Source of the DNA: Petrosia ficiformis
Lineage: Eukaryota > Porifera > Demospongiae > Haplosclerida > Petrosiidae
Direction: 5' to 3'
NCBI GenBank assembly: GCA_947044365.1
Contig: OX345638.1
Span: 9,247,201-9,311,200 of the forward strand
DNA: 64,000 bases
The notes beneath the pieces were generated by a model. The model ran no database searches. It was not told the origin of the DNA and saw nothing but the letters and a program-made list of their open reading frames with translations. Made by a program: the position numbers and the translations under genes. Of the stretch, positions 34,201 through 45,200 are shown in pieces; positions within the stretch are counted from its first letter, which is position 1; the number at the start of each line of letters is the position of its first letter.

Positions 34201-37200
34201 ACTATTAATTGATGAGAAGTTATAACATGAAAACATGAAATTATTCCAAAAAATTAAATACACAATTATTGTTATTCCTTAATTTCATTTTAGTTCACCA
34301 TGAATCAAATTTGGCAGCAAAAGTAGCAGAAAAGAAGATATTGGATTTGACCTCACAGGTCACAAAAAGAGATGAAGAAATTAGACAGTTGAAGGAGGAA
34401 CTTCATAAAAAAACTAAAGGTATTGTATAATAAACACTAAATATTATTATTATAGAACATATTGTACATAAACTTGTGAAGTTACTTCATTAAATAACTA
34501 ATTTAAATCAGCTTCTGAATACTGTAATAATGATAATAATGATGATTGATTCCATGAAGCCTCAAATGATTTAAAATAATACATTAATCATTAGCTTGTT
34601 CTCTAGTATAATAACATGTAACAGATTATATCATTCTACATTTTTGTTTATTTAATTTTTATATTAGAGTTACAGTTATCACGTTTTCTTACAAACCAAG
34701 AATGGGATAAACTAGTATGTATTATGTTATGTGATAATAATTATATATCTGTAATTATCATACTTGTTACAATTTCCATTACTGATTAAAGTTTTCCAAC
34801 TTTGTAATTAATTACAATTAACAATTACTTCTTCAATTACTTCAAATAAAATGAGTTAATACACATTTTGTACAGCAATGACTAACTAAATCAAATCATG
34901 ATTAACTTTAGCACCTGTTGGACCTCAAATGTTTATTCTGAATATGCTTTCTATAGTAGCTGATGTTACAGGTATTGCAAGAAACATTATACATAAATGT
35001 AATTGTATAGTTGGAGACAATTGCAAATACCATTTTCATGAAGTTAAATTTTCAATTACAAATTACAATTACGATCACAAGAAATTACAAATACAACAAA
35101 GGTGATCTATATACATGTATTATTATAGGATGATGATCTTTATAGAGGAGTTAAGAAACAAAATATTGCCGAAACAGAATCATTACTTAACAAGGGTGCT
35201 AACCCTAACAGCAAACATGGTTATGTGAGTTATCATATCCATATTGATAGTGATACTGATACAGGTCTATAACTCCTCTATTTCAATATGTCACACCATT
35301 TAATAGATATTTTTCCATACCATTCTCACATTTTAAACAGAGTTTGAAGCTAATATGAACACATGAATTATGTGTAATATCAAGTATCAGTATCATACTC
35401 AATAGCATCAACATTAAACTACCTGATATTGTATTGAAATAAATATTTGTACTATTACATGTAATATGTGTATGTGATGAGATAAGTGAATATTAAATAT
35501 ATTTTATTATAATTTATGTATTGATTAAATACATAGCTAATGTGTATCTGTAATATATATTTGTTATAATTATTATTAACTAATAACCTGTTATGATGTC
35601 ATAACATTAATAACTACTTAATTAACTATTATTATTATTATCATAAACACAAGATATTACAAGTATCTAATGATTGTTATTACTACAGGATGTACAAACA
35701 CCTTTACATTACTCATCTCTCAACGGACATGCTGATATTGTGAAGGTGTTATTGTCTCATGGTGCTGATATTCATGTAAAGGATAAGGTAAGTAAATATT
35801 AAATAAATATTATGTATTTTAATTTATGTATTGATTATATAATTAATTATATAGCTAATGTATATCTGTAATATATATTTGTTATAATTATTATTAACTA
35901 ATAACCTGTTATGATGTCATAACATTAATATCTACTTAATTAACTATTATTATTATTATCATAAACACAAGATATTACAAGTATCTAATGATTGTTATTA
36001 CTACAGTATCAACAAACACCTTTACATTACTCATCTATGAGTGGTCATGCTGATATTGTGAAGGTGTTATTGTCTCATGGTGCTGACATTCATGTAAAGG
36101 ATGGGGTAAGTAAATATTAAATAAATATTATGTATTATAATTTATGTATTGATTATATAATTAATTACATAGCTAATGTATATCTGTAATATATATTTGT
36201 TATAATTATTATTAACTAATAACCTGTTATGATGTCATAACATTAATATCTACTTAATTAACTATTATTATTATTATCATAAACACAAGATATTACAAGT
36301 ATCTAATGATTGTTATTACTACAGAATCAACAAACACCTTTACATTACTCATCTATGAGTGGTCATGCTGATATTGTGAAGGTGTTATTGTCTCATGGTG
36401 CTGACATTCATGTAAAGGATGGGGTAAGTAAATATTAAATAAATATTATGTATTATAATTTATGTATTGATTATATAATTAATTACATAGCTAATGTATA
36501 TCTGTAATATATATTTGTTATAATTATTATTAACTAATAACCTGTTATGATGTCATAACATTAATATCTACTTAATTAACTATTATTATTATTCTCATAA
36601 ACACAAGATATTACAAGTATCTAATGATTGTTATTACTACAGTATGGACTAACACCTTTACATTTGTCATCTCTCAACGGACATGCTGATATTGTGAAGG
36701 TGTTATTGTCTCATGGTGCTGATATTCATGTAAAGGATTGGGTAAGTAAATATTATGATTGGTTCATGTTTACTTAATAATATTAAATTATATTACAAAT
36801 GATTATTATGATATGATTATAATACAACATCATTCAGATGTCTCAAAATGATATCATATATTTGATTAATAATTTCTTTTTTCTACTTCTTGTAAAAGCT
36901 TATAATAAATAATATAATAAATATTATAATAATCATTGATGTGTGTCCTAATGGTAATATAGGTTCCATTGTATAACTGATATTTGATAATTCATTATAA
37001 TAGTATTAGTATCTTAAGATAACTGTTGTTTGTGGAATCAAATATTAGATATATTCAATTTGGTGATATTAATTATAATAATCTCATGTTCATAGTAATC
37101 ATGATATGTGTATTAATAATAGTGATTTGTTGAGTTCAATAAAAATATGATATAATTAGTATCCACAAACTATGTATAGTTATCTTAAGATATATATTAT

Positions 37201-37365
37201 GATAATAATAATTATTATAATGACTATGATAATAATTACGTTAGTAATTACTTACATAAGACAATTATTATAATTTTATATATTTTTTATTATATTATAA
37301 CACAGTGGGGGGGGCGCTCGCCTAAAGACCTGGCTCATATATGTAATAAACATGAAGTAGTCTAA
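28007..37365 (+). CDS. Unit 2: Death domain / coiled-coil / ankyrin gene, no GTPase
   Basis: Exons by phase: 28007-28298, 29531-29592, [30279-30892 broken], 31377-31440, 31660-31770, 31823-31929, 32007-32136, 32215-32442, 32503-32592, 33085-33546, 34294-34419, 34668-34714, 35129-35224, four ankyrin exons 35689-36741, final 37306-37365. Exon 5 carries a net 73-nt deletion that breaks the frame, but exon 2 ends and exon 6 starts in phase 0, so skipping it gives one open frame of about 756 residues. Domain order: Death domain, linker, helical coiled-coil region, ELPEKKD heptads, a second coiled coil, ankyrins. The Roc/COR exon of units 1 and 3 is absent and replaced. It may be an adaptor-like member of the family. 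Exon skipping is inference. Confidence 0.7.
30279..30892 (+). pseudogene. Unit 2 exon 5: frameshifted module 1
   Basis: Starts [20 protein letters not shown] after acceptor CATACAG and follows module 1 until TSLINTK. Then a net loss of 73 nt relative to unit 3 (93 nt reduced to 20) shifts the frame into TAG at 30555. The rest, from [12 protein letters not shown] to IGGFAIIKK, is intact in the other frame and keeps the GCCAAG|GTTAGA donor. As an exon it cannot be included without truncation. Confidence 0.8.
31377..32592 (+). CDS. Unit 2 exons 6-11: coiled-coil centre unique to unit 2
   Basis: Exon 6 (31377-31440) matches units 1 and 3 ([18 protein letters not shown]). The next five exons do not: 31660-31770, 31823-31929, 32007-32136, 32215-32442, 32503-32592. 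Phases chain correctly. Content: an acidic region, a helical [15 protein letters not shown], then long amphipathic helices ([25 protein letters not shown]). Family not recognised; predicted coiled coil suggests oligomerisation. Confidence 0.65.
32640..33045 (-). mobile_element. Dispersed element of the AAGCAATCATAGGGAT family, in unit 2
   Basis: Reverse complement is colinear with 19440-19860: CTATGATTGCTTT…CCAGCATTCAGTAATCATGG…GGAATGACGT…GGGAAAGCAATCATAGGGAT. Lies in the intron between exons 32592 and 33085. No coding capacity. Confidence 0.7.
33085..33546 (+). CDS. Unit 2 exon 12: ELPEKKD heptad exon
   Basis: 462-nt exon, phase 1 in and out. After [12 protein letters not shown] it holds about 16 tandem seven-residue units of the type ELPEKKD, with variants ERKD, EKNE, QKKD (33140-33480), then a short tail with [14 protein letters not shown] and K alternate strongly, and a proline falls in every heptad, unusual for an ordinary coiled coil. 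The 21-nt repeat also opens all three antisense frames, which are not genes. Confidence 0.8.
33640..33995 (-). mobile_element. Older copy of the AAGCAATCATAGGGAT-family element
   Basis: Same order of blocks as 32640-33045 but more diverged: CCATTCCTATGATTTCTTTC, AGGAAGTTGCGTCATTC, AAAGCAATCAGAGGGAT. Intron between exons 33546 and 34294. Confidence 0.55.
34294..35224 (+). CDS. Unit 2 exons 13-15: coiled coil and ankyrin lead-in
   Basis: 34294-34419 encodes a coiled coil ([20 protein letters not shown]). 34668-34714 is the counterpart of exon 10 in units 1 and 3 ([16 protein letters not shown]). 35129-35224 is the degenerate first ankyrin repeat ([21 protein letters not shown]), intact here. 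From here to the end unit 2 follows the same plan as the other units. Confidence 0.75.
35689..36741 (+). CDS. Unit 2 ankyrin exons (four)
   Basis: 35689-35787, 36007-36105, 36325-36423, 36643-36741: starts spaced exactly 318 bp apart, each 99 nt, phase 0/0. Motifs [26 protein letters not shown]. Introns are almost identical. Confidence 0.9.
37011..37191. repeat. Inverted repeat in the last intron of unit 2
   Basis: Same arms as at 20141-20321 (ATCTTAAGATAAC … GTTATCTTAAGAT). Confidence 0.6.
37306..37365 (+). CDS. Unit 2 final exon
   Basis: Acceptor AACACAG, then a run of eight G and [15 protein letters not shown] followed by TAA. One base change relative to unit 3 (GTCAAA to GTCTAA) ends the protein before the KKLRK tail. 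The G run differs in length between units 2 and 3. Confidence 0.7.
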   Translation, partial: WGGRSPKDLAHICNKHEVV

Positions 37366-37490
37366 ACATTAGAAAGAGAAGAAAAGAAGTTAAGAAAATA
37401 ACTTATAATAATAATGTTTACTTTTACATGATAGGTTATTTTATTATTAATTAATTAATAGAACAATGATTATTATATTGTAATTTCTTA

Positions 37491-37496
37491 AATAAA
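37491..37496 (+). terminator. Candidate poly(A) signal, unit 2
   Basis: AATAAA about 125 bases after the stop; the same motif is at 55883-55888 after unit 3. Confidence 0.4.
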
Positions 37497-37499
37497 AAT

Positions 37500-38311
37500 A
37501 CTATTATTACAAATTTGCGGTGGAAGATAATTGACATTGCAGTGGCTAAAACATTCGTGAGCAAAGGACATGAACACTTTTGCTTACTCATTAATATTCA
37601 TGTATCCATTTGTTGTACAACTGTATAATTATCTAAGCCCCTGTAATGATATTTTGGGGGAGGCTATAGCCCCACCCATATTCCGCGATCCTTGTGTCGC
37701 ACATCCATACTTAATATAATTCCACAATATACTTTGCATAAGTTAGACCCTTTATTAGAGTATATAATTATGGTATTATACCAGCATATAGGTATTAGGT
37801 TTCTATAATGTATAATTAATACTATTTCCAGATCATCAAACTAGATCTAGATCTAGACGGAGTAAGGTTCCATTAAAGCATATATAGATTTGTACAGTCT
37901 AGGAACCATGGTTCTATTGAACAATAGTGTCTTTGGACCGCAGTTCAATTAAAATATAGTTATAGAGTGTAGTGACCACAGTTCCATTAATCCATAGTGT
38001 CTGTGGACCACGGTTTCATTGATCCATGTGGTTATTATAAACAGTTGTTACTTGCATTGTGCGTTTAAATGTTTGGATCAACATTAGCTTTTAGTAGTAG
38101 CTCAATAACATCATTAGTAGTGATATTAGGATCAGATCAACAATTACGAAGAGTAGTAATTAATGCGAAAAATTAATTATTTCTCAAACAATTATACAAA
38201 AAATTAACAAAGTGACAAAATCATTTAACATCAGCAAGTAAAATAGTTGAAGTGTTCAAAAGTTCAAATATTAATAATAATTATGTAATTATAAAGTTCC
38301 TAATTAAATTG
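37500..38311. other. Spacer after unit 2, with degenerate repeats
   Basis: Matches 55890-56590. Between about 37865 and 38035 it has several copies of a degenerate ATAGTGTCTGTGGACCA / GGTTCCATTAA unit. No gene. Confidence 0.5.
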
Positions 38312-39344
38312 TTATTTCTCCTCATCTCCTATCAAGTGTTGATGTTGATGTAACTGATAATATACACCTCCCTTAGCTAATAGTTCAGTGTGTGTACCCT
38401 TCTCAACAACACTACCATTAGCTATTACCACAATACAATCAGCACTGTACACAGTGGATAACCTATGAGCTATTACTATACTAGTACGACCCTCCCTAGC
38501 TTTATCAAGAGCTTCCTGGACTATTATCTCACTCTCACTATCTAGGGCTGATGTTGCTTCATCTAGAAGAAGTATTTTAGAGTTTCTGATCAGAGCCCGG
38601 GCTAAGCCAATTCTTTGTTTCTGTCTTCTACTTAACCGAGAGCCTTTATCACCATCATTAGTACTATAACCCTGAATAAATGGATAGATAGATGGATGAA
38701 TAGATAGATGAATGAATAGATGAATGAATAGATGGATGGATGGATGGATGGATGGATGGATGGATGGAAGAATGGAAGGAAAAATGAATGGATAGAGGGA
38801 TGGATGGATGAATGAATGGATGGAAAGTAGAAAGATGGATGAACAGATGGATGGATGGATGAATGGGTATGGACGGAATGACAAATACATATAATTTCGT
38901 ACTTAATTAGATAAATAGATGGTATTAACACATAGATAGATAGATGGCATGAACACATAAATAGATATGAACAGAAGGAACAAATACTAATATATACATA
39001 CCTGTGGTAATGATTGTATGAAATTATGAATATTAGCAGCCTTTGCAGAATCAATAATCTCTTCATCAGATACCTCACAATGATTAGCACCATATCCTAT
39101 ATTATCAGATATACTAGTATCAAATAGAATAGGTTCTTGAGATACAATACCTAATTGAGTCCTTAACCAACGAATATTGAGTTCTCGTATATCAACATCA
39201 TCTAAGAGGACTCCACTGTTTAATGGATCTTAGAATCTTTCAATAAGAGAGACTACAGTACTTTTACCACAGCCTGATGGACCTACTAGTGCTATAGTTT
39301 GTCCTGGTTTAACTGATATTGATAAATCTTGTAATACATTAACA
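38312..39344 (-). pseudogene. ABC-B transporter nucleotide-binding domain, pseudogene B
   Basis: Exons 39344-39002 and 38671-38312, same layout as copy A. It shares the TAA after IERF and the LSRRQ signature with A, but keeps Trp in NIRWLRTQ. So the IERF stop and the signature change came before the A/B duplication, and the second stop in A came after it. GGAT repeats fill the intron (38679-38870). Confidence 0.9.
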
Positions 39345-39469
39345 CTATATTATTACTTTCAGGTCATTCTATATAATTTATACGTATGTATTATATTTAT
39401 TATAATACATGCGTACATACTTACATACAATTACTGTCAGCCCCTTCTATACTGTAAAACCACCCTTTC

Positions 39470-40960
39470 ACCTCCAAGTGAGTGTCTCTTAGGAGGTTGG
39501 TGCGTCTGGGTTCATACCCCAGTTGCACATAAAATATAAATTGTGACAAAAACTCAGTAAAACGAAGACAGAAAAGGAGAGGAACTAGAGGGATCTCTCT
39601 AACCTGGTGAGAAACTTGGCACGTACTACGATGATGGAGTCAGAGGAAAGTTGTGCTAACAGAATCCTGTTGACAAACTCATGAAACATTGAAGCATATC
39701 CCTGGAAGAATGATAAATAAGTCACAATCTTTGAGAGTAGCAACCAGGAATATAAGGACAATGACTGAAAACATACTCAGCAAACTGAATCTCATTATCT
39801 TAGATGTAATAAGTCAGGGAAACCTTTTCTGGTTGTGCTGCTCTTGTTTGCCATGAGCTTACAAGGTTGGAAACTAGAAAACTGAAAAAGGTGAATTTGA
39901 ACAGAGTGGTTTTGTTATGTATACAGTGTAAAACCACGGAGAGAAGAGCGAGAACAGGCTGTGGACATTGCAATAATGATGAAACTACATCCAGCTGTAG
40001 TGTCAGGGGATGCAGTAAGCCCTGGAATCTTATTTATCAGACGTTTGCTGAAGAAGAAATATTCGACTGTTACCAACACCAACTTCAACACAGACTCACA
40101 TGTACACGGCAACATCCTGGTCAAAAAAGTGGCACATGATAGACCTTATTGTGGTTAGGCAACATCACAGAAGTCAGGTGCTAGACTCCAGAGTATATAT
40201 TAGTGCTGATTGCTGGTCTGATGATCGTTTGTTGTACAGTAAACTGTGAATATCCATTAAGTGCATCTTAGGAGGCAGAAGAACGATCCCATAGTGAAGA
40301 AGACCCTTGAGACTAAGGTTACAGAATTACTATACAGAATGACTGGTTGGTAGAGAGATCAAAGCATTTACAGGTGTTGGTGGACCATTATGATCAAAAG
40401 GGTTTCTACAAAGCTTTAAGACAACAAGACAACATACTTACGCAAAGGGAGGAGGTCTTGATCTGTTAAGATGAAGATGATAGTAGCGTGTCTATGAAGG
40501 AGAATATCATGGATTGTTGGAAGTTATACTTCTAACAACTTCTAAATAGGGAATCATCTATGAGATGATCTGAACTGCTGAGTATGTGCCTTAGGAGTGG
40601 TGAGATGAAGTTTTTATTTCAATTCATATAAAGGGAGACAAAGAACTCTGTAGCAACTACAGGGGAATAGCTCTGGTGTGCTGCAGGTAAGATCCACAGC
40701 GAAATTCTGATGACAACATTGCTACCACTGAATGACATGCTTGCTTTGCCTGAGATGTGATGTGACTTCAGAAGAAATAGATTTTGTTAAGTATAAGCAT
40801 AATGGTAAATAGCACACCTCTCTCTGTCATATGGCAATTCACATTTACAAAACAAACAGTGCTCGTTTTCTGAATTCTTGAAAGTTTCAGATGATCCTCA
40901 ATCAGATTGGCAGTCTGTGTTGATTGGGGCTTCTGCATTTGATTTTGTATAATAATAATT
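39470..40960 (+). mobile_element. Decayed non-LTR retrotransposon, copy B
   Basis: Nearly identical to copy A, with the same internal deletions, so it was copied as part of the block and not inserted independently. Confidence 0.7.
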
Positions 40961-40979
40961 ATAATGCTATTTTACTCAG

Positions 40980-41166
40980 TGGAGTTGATGGCTGCTTTAC
41001 TGGTAGCATTAAGTTCAGGAGACATCTGTAGTAAACATGCATAGAATAGACAGAATCACAGTTTTCAAATTGAAAAATATAGTAGTTACCATGGATTCAG
41101 ATGTAGCGTCGTCACTACAAGTATTCTTCAATTCTGAACTTGACTATAAACAATTATACATCTTAG

Positions 41167-41222
<56 letters not shown>

Positions 41223-41259
41223 CAATTTATATAATTATATATTATTATATACTACTTAG

Positions 41260-41293
<34 letters not shown>

Positions 41294-41605
41294 ATTATAT
41301 TTACTGAAGTATTAACCTGAGACTTACTAAAACCTCTTTCACTGACTGTTGGATATTGTTCACATTCAGGTGCCAGTAGTTATATGTAGCTTTAATTAAA
41401 CCTTGAGATGGTTTAAGTATATCATTTACATTCCTAGCTATGACAACCACCAGGTGCTACAAGTGATCCCCTACATTTCTTTGGTGGTAAACCAAACAAG
41501 ACAATTGTTTGCCGTAGCTTTTCAGCACTGAAATTGAATTTCCTCCCACGGGCCTTGCAAAATTCATAATGCAGTATGTATAATAGGACTAATATGAAAT
41601 ACACA
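40980..41605 (-). pseudogene. Candidate minus-strand exons, copy B
   Basis: Partner of 27065-27690; the main block is 41317-41433. The donor next to the MSPELNATS block is gone (TAAAAT in place of GTAGAA), supporting decay. Identity unknown. Confidence 0.25.
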
Positions 41606-41920
41606 TTGTGACAGCAAACATACCATACTAATATTGTTTTATTGCTCTCATGAAAGTAGGATGGAAGCAGATAATTAAAGAGCTTTATAGAGCTTTACAG
41701 AGCACATGGATAAACAATTGTATATATCAGACTATTTGATACAATTAACCTATCAACACCTACTTTACTGTTGTTGAATGGTGCATTTGCACCATCCGTT
41801 CTGCACGAGCTCCACCGAGCCCCACCTTCATCCGAATTCCTCACAACCACAGTAATGCAATATAGGCGGTTTTGACACGGCCCACAAGAATGCGAATGTG
41901 CTGCTGACTTCACGAAAGTC

Positions 41921-42212
41921 ATGGACGATCAGCCAAACCTGGCTGAACTCCTAGATTGGGTTAGAACTGTGAAATGGCATAATTTGGGCATTAAGCTAGG
42001 CCTTGAAAATAGTGTCTTGGAGGGAATAGAAAAACGATATGCTAATAATGATGAAGATTGTAGAAGAACCATGTTTAGTAAATGGTTGAGTACCAGCAAT
42101 AAATGTACTAGAGGAGAGCTCCTACAAGCACTGAGGTCAAGAGCTGTGGGTGAGAATTGTATGGCAGATGAATACCAGAGATCCTTTCAGAAAAGAACTC
42201 ATTCTGCTCCAG
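41921..42212 (+). CDS. Unit 3 exon 1: Death domain
   Basis: Same sequence as unit 2 exon 1, same ATG and same donor (CCAG|GTATGT). Intron 1 keeps a 373-bp segment (42465-42837) that copy A has lost. Confidence 0.85.
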
Positions 42213-45200
42213 GTATGTACAGACATATAATGTAAAACAGCTAAGATGCATGGCTGCAAATATGATTCAATCCATGTTGGGTAATAATTACATTATGTTA
42301 AGCACTCAGACACTTTTGTAGTTATGGTTATGAGTGGTCAGTGTAATTTTAAGCTTGAGAATTACCAAATTGACTTCGTAGTTAGCCTCAAGACCAGCTC
42401 TCTCTACCTACACACATTATAACACAGGCAGATATGCGCTTAAAGTCATGTCCTACTCAATATATTCATAGTATGTGTCATATAGGTATAATTTAATGAC
42501 ATTTCTCATTGACTCTTGTATTGCAAATGCTCATTTTGCTGCCCTTCTCACATACAACTTATGAAAAATGATTTTAACATCACTGAATTTCTTAACAACT
42601 CTTTCCAGCAAACCACATCAGAATCTATGGTTTGTAAACTTCAAGGATTATAATATTGAGATTACTGACCAAATGAAACCCCACTCACACACAATGTGTT
42701 AACTGTACCAGCTAAACCTTGACCTCCTGTGGCATGTGAAATAAATCTTGAAAGTAGTTTAAATACTGCAAAGAAGATATGACCTTTAACAAGCCCTTTG
42801 CCTATATGTCTTATAAGTAGATATTATATGGTCCTCATTGATGCACTGAAATTTTTTACAATGATATTTAATAGTCTGGAACAAATCTTTCATTCGGCTC
42901 AACTATTGGGTGGAATTGATTGCAGTTCCACTTCTTGTGTGGTGATAGTAATAATATTGATTAGATATTTGAGAGCATATTCATGTGCTGACAACTACTT
43001 ATGTATGTGCTTATGATTGAGTTGCATCTTGTTAATATGGAAACTTGTATATGTCATAGTTATACTTGTAGTAAATATTAATGCAAATCAGTGATGAACT
43101 GTTTACTGAGAGGTGATACAACCTCAACATTGACTGTAAAGTACTGTAGTGTTGTTTTAGTACTGGGTATGAATTTTAGTTCTAGTTTTAGTATACTTGG
43201 TAACAATTTTAGCTAATGTTAGTACTACATATCTTCATTGAAGCAATCCAGAGCAAGCCCAAGGTGAACTAAATAAATAAATGTAACGTTGTTTGTTTGC
43301 TCATTTGCAGCTAAAGATACTTGGTTTCACTCCCTCTCTTTATATCTGTAGTGTTCATTTGAAGCTTGCTCGAATCCTACTTTGTTATCTTTTTTTTCTT
43401 TTTGTAACAACATGCTTCAGAGCTACTTTTCTATTATCTTTTTCTCCTACATTGTAATGACATGAATACGCTTCGACCAATCATAGTGACCTCTTCTGGA
43501 TATGTGGTTCTATATTATTTTATTGCTGACCTCAACTAGTAGATAGTAACAGTGAGTTCATTTTGATTAAATTAGAAGAAAGGATGGTGTTATCTGACAC
43601 CAGTGACCTTTCTTGGATTCAGCCTGTAATTGTACCACCAAAGTACTAGAACAACTTTATTTATATATAATCTAAACTATAATTATGTGTAATTTATTAT
43701 TACATCATAAACCACCGATAGAAAGTGGAAGGGTACTCTTATACTCTCTATCATTATGGGTTCTTACATGGAGTAATAATTAACAATTAATTATGCTAGA
43801 CATTTTATTTCTCATAGATGTGCCGCCTCCTCAAGGTGATGATTCCCTTTCTCCTCCACCCTATAAAATATCCAAACAGGTAAATTAATGAAACTCTGCT
43901 AATAGCAATAGCGATAATATAAATAGGTTCATTAAAGAAGAAGCCACTTGTAATGGTTCAGCATAGAATGTATTACGACAAGAAATACGGGTTATATACC
44001 TATTAGGAAGAATTTATACTATTTTCATCCTGAGGGTAAAACCTGAGCGATGGAAAATAATATCATTCCCGACAAAAGGTCACTATGTATTGGTATAAGC
44101 AATACAAATCATGTTCATACTGAGTCATGGTAATTTAAATCATATTCATAGTTTACTCCTTTTATTTAAACTATATTCATAGAGTTTCCAATGCACAAAT
44201 GTATTGATTTTATAATTTGCAAAGTACATGTACAGTACATGTACAGTAAATGATACTCAATGCTCATCTTTGCAAGGTTATATAGAAACTAGCGACTATA
44301 GAAGAGGATCATGCGCTCTTGATATAGCTATTTGCCAAACAGCTATAATACCCACTAAAATCTATATTTCTGTAAACCATTATGAAATTATGAAATTTGA
44401 TAATAATGAGGTAATAGTAGCCATTGCTTATTCATCACTAACTATGGGTCACAACCAGTCACAATATATGAATTAAATTAATTTCAATTAATTTTGCTTG
44501 CTTATAGAGTTCAACTGAATACTGATATGTTCACTTTCTTCTCATATAGCTGAGCCTACAAGAATATGTGAAAGACAAGCCATTTGAGAAAGTATCAAAG
44601 GATGAGCTTGAGAAAGGTAGAGACAGCTTACTAAAAATAAAGTCTTTCTTGTGCATTCGCAACCTTCATACTGATTAATATTTAGTAGTCACCAGTCAGG
44701 GGCAAATCCTGCAAAAGAAAGTGTGAGCAAGTGCAGCACATGAATTTCATGAATTAAAGGGTGTGATTAACCTGTATGTATGTGTATATGCAAAATTCTA
44801 TACAAAACAATGGGTACTTAAAGGATGCCTTTCAAACATCTGTCACTAAAATAACAGTTATTATAATAAGTAGCTATGAATCTCATTAATTAGTAGATGT
44901 ACAAACGCTCAACAAATAGTAAGTTTCAGAGTTCTTTTTTAATATTAAAATAGTGCTATAATATAAAATTTTTAAAAAGCTTGGACTGTAAAGTATCTGT
45001 ATCTGTCCTATATTGCTTGCCTATACCTATACCTAGGGTATAGGCACCTATACAAATATAGGTACTACAGCATAATTAACTCTTGCCACATGTAGGTGGA
45101 AGTTATTATCATAAACAAAATAAATATAATTATAATTAAAAATCGTGTAATATTATAGGTATGTCACTTACACTAGATGGTAGTTCCCATCCTTTTCCAT

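Larger units (their letters stand above)
38043..44195. repeat. Segmental duplication copy B
   Basis: Near-identical partner of copy A. It continues with unit 3 instead of the unit 2 body; similarity to A fades near 44195, and beyond it the genes differ. Confidence 0.85.
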
